From Prochlorococcus marinus str. MIT 9312 (GTDB taxonomy: Bacteria; Cyanobacteriota; Cyanobacteriia; PCC-6307; Cyanobiaceae), in the NCBI RefSeq assembly GCF_000012645.1, contig NC_007577.1, positions 62,001 to 126,000 of the forward strand: DNA of 64,000 bases. Direction: 5' to 3'. The translations under genes and the position numbers were made by a program. Below the pieces are notes generated by a model. The model was not told where the DNA came from. It searched no databases and saw only the letters and a list, made by a program, of their open reading frames with translations. The first letter of the stretch is position 1; each line of letters starts with the position of its first letter. Below, in pieces: positions 63,109 through 64,000 of the stretch.

Positions 63109-63468
63109 CTAGTCATCCCACATATCCTTTTTCTCTTGATCTAAGTTATTCCTTTCCAGTAATTCTATTCTTTGTTTCTGAGTATCTATTGCTGTGTCAT
63201 GAACGTTTTTATCATTACTGTATTTTGTTTGCATTTCTAAGATAATAATTTCAAATTGCTCTCCAAAGAAATCTGACATTTCTCTCCATGCTTCCATTTC
63301 TTCTTCTTTGTCAATAGTATCGTTTATTTGATGAGAAATGCTTTCTAGTACATGTTGTTTAATTTCTTGATGACTCATCGATTCTACTTTTTTTTGAATA
63401 TAAAATTCTTTAAGATTTTCGAGTTGTTTTTTTGATAAGTCGGAATAGATAAATGACTTCTTTTTCAT
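63109..63468 (-). CDS. Orphan charged protein, function unknown
   Basis: I do not recognise it. The 119-residue frame (ATG) is strongly charged and helical: SDLSKKQLENLKEFYIQKKV, QEIKQHVLESISHQINDTID, then EEMEAWREMSDFFGEQFEII and a polar Lys/Glu/Asp C-terminal tail ending KKDMWDD. There is no membrane segment or signal peptide. It sits alone on its strand in a gene-poor stretch between tRNA-Asn and the response regulator. Its amphipathic regularity and ATG start support a real gene. It may be a lineage-specific or phage-associated protein; I have no evidence to choose. Confidence 0.65.
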   Translation of the reverse strand: MKKKSFIYSDLSKKQLENLKEFYIQKKVESMSHQEIKQHVLESISHQINDTIDKEEEMEAWREMSDFFGEQFEIIILEMQTKYSNDKNVHDTAIDTQKQRIELLERNNLDQEKKDMWDD

Positions 63469-63871
63469 AAATACTTAGATTTTTTTTAATATAGACAAAA
63501 TTCTTAGCTTAAACACTCAGAAGAAATCAAAAATGGTGAAATCTGTTCAATCCTCTTTTAAAAAGGAGAAATATCATTTAATTCTATTTTGATATACCTT
63601 ACTAAGAAAATTTGAATTGGATATTATTTCATATTGAATGAATATTTTTTATAAGTATTCTTTTGATTATTAAGAAATAATTAATAAAATCAAAAGAAAT
63701 TGTGAAATTTAAACTTTTTAAAAATTTGTAATTTTTATCTAATAGCCTGCTATTATTAAGTTAATTGATAAATCTAATTGATAAAATTGTTTACACTAAT
63801 TCAACAATCTTTCTAAATTCTTGAGAGAATCTTAATACTGAAACTTATTCTTAATTTAATACTGTATAAGT
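63469..63871. other. 403-bp intergenic tract before the response regulator
   Basis: No gene is seen. The tract holds a long inverted repeat (63660-63696) and a direct repeat TTAATACTG at 63832-63840 and 63856-63864, both upstream of the response-regulator start. It presumably carries the promoter of that gene and, on the other strand, of the orphan ORF. Confidence 0.5.
63660..63696. repeat. Imperfect inverted repeat upstream of the response regulator
   Basis: The left arm CTTTTGATTATTAA (63660-63673) pairs with the right arm at 63681-63696, whose sequence is its exact complement except for two extra A bases. The loop is GAAATAA. The sequence is nearly all A/T and no T run follows, so a terminator on the + strand is unlikely. 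Confidence 0.55.
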
Positions 63872-64000
63872 ATGAAAATTTCAATCCTTTTAATTGAAGA
63901 TGATCGTGATATGCGTGATTTGGTAGCTAGGCATTTAGAACATTCTGGTTTCGATGTCCAAAAAGCGGAAGATGGCATCAAAGGGCAGGCATTAGCTCTT
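63872..64000 (+). CDS. rpaA: Response regulator, RpaA-type (3' truncated by window edge)
   Basis: Only the first 43 codons are present. They form the start of a receiver domain: [20 protein letters not shown] with the acidic pair DD at 9-10, then [18 protein letters not shown]. The [10 protein letters not shown] phrase is characteristic of cyanobacterial RpaA-like OmpR-family regulators, which relay circadian and light signals to transcription. The phosphorylation Asp and the DNA-binding domain lie beyond the window. RpaB or another OmpR-type regulator cannot be fully excluded. Confidence 0.8.
   Translation, partial: MKISILLIEDDRDMRDLVARHLEHSGFDVQKAEDGIKGQALAL

Overview
This window looks like a stretch of core chromosome from a high-light-adapted Prochlorococcus (marine picocyanobacterium). 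The base composition is strongly AT-rich. Genes are packed tightly on both strands with very short or overlapping junctions. The set includes oxygenic-photosynthesis proteins (PsbX, Ycf66, two high-light-inducible proteins, NdhO, a CRR7-type protein, a PetL candidate, a DUF751/Ycf33 protein and zeta-carotene desaturase) and many proteins of uncharacterised cyanobacterial families (DUF3120, DUF4346, DUF4912, DUF512 radical SAM, UPF0367). Species and clade are inferred from protein recognition, not from a search.

Layout. 1-8.8 kb: the 3' part of smc, a PRC-barrel protein, an LpxB-like protein, tRNA-Leu, biotin carboxylase, YggT, psbX, ycf66 and an hli gene. 8.8-12.1 kb: a leftward run with an ABC exporter-like protein, a HIT protein and peptide deformylase. 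12.2-19.3 kb: an S9 peptidase convergent with the complete sufBCDS iron-sulfur assembly operon, which has a small unknown gene divergent from sufB. 19.4-26.4 kb: DUF4912 protein, phosphoglucomutase, RarA, phosphopantetheinyl transferase, peroxiredoxin, CoaX and CysH. 26.4-31.6 kb: type II NADH dehydrogenase, an SLC13-like carrier and KtrB/KtrA. 31.6-36.8 kb: small proteins (a ribbon-helix-helix regulator with a clear heptamer array, a Nif11-like protein, a twin-CX3C miniprotein), an ABC-F ATPase and an HtrA protease. 36.8-47.5 kb: second hli, YihY/BrkB, inositol-phosphatase-like protein, TolC, DUF512 radical SAM, DUF3120, NadB, VKOR-thioredoxin, RimO, PetL candidate and DUF4346. 47.6-56.0 kb: FemAB-like protein, RibD-C reductase and a tandem PTPS protein, then AroK, CRR7, DUF6816, GST, DUF751, RbfA, HemD, SRPBCC and CrtQ. 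56.1-62.4 kb: HesB/IscA, TPR, a second LpxB-like protein, an epimerase, NdhO, a J-domain protein, CysK, UPF0367 and a CbiO-like ATPase. 62.45-64 kb: tRNA-Asn with a terminator, then an AT-rich gene-poor stretch with one orphan ORF, ending at the start of an RpaA-type response regulator.

Themes. Sulfur and iron-sulfur metabolism recur (CysH, CysK, SufBCDS, HesB/IscA, RimO, DUF512). So do ion transport (SLC13, KtrAB), thylakoid and NDH-1 accessory proteins, and cofactor synthesis (NadB, CoaX, HemD, RibD-C, PTPS, phosphopantetheinyl transferase). I see no transposase, integrase, CRISPR array or biosynthetic gene cluster. The least ordinary places are the regulator and small-protein stretch at 31.6-34.8 kb, several divergent gene pairs whose start codons overlap, the pteridine operon at 48.7-50.3 kb with one degenerate PTPS half, and the gene-poor tract after tRNA-Asn.
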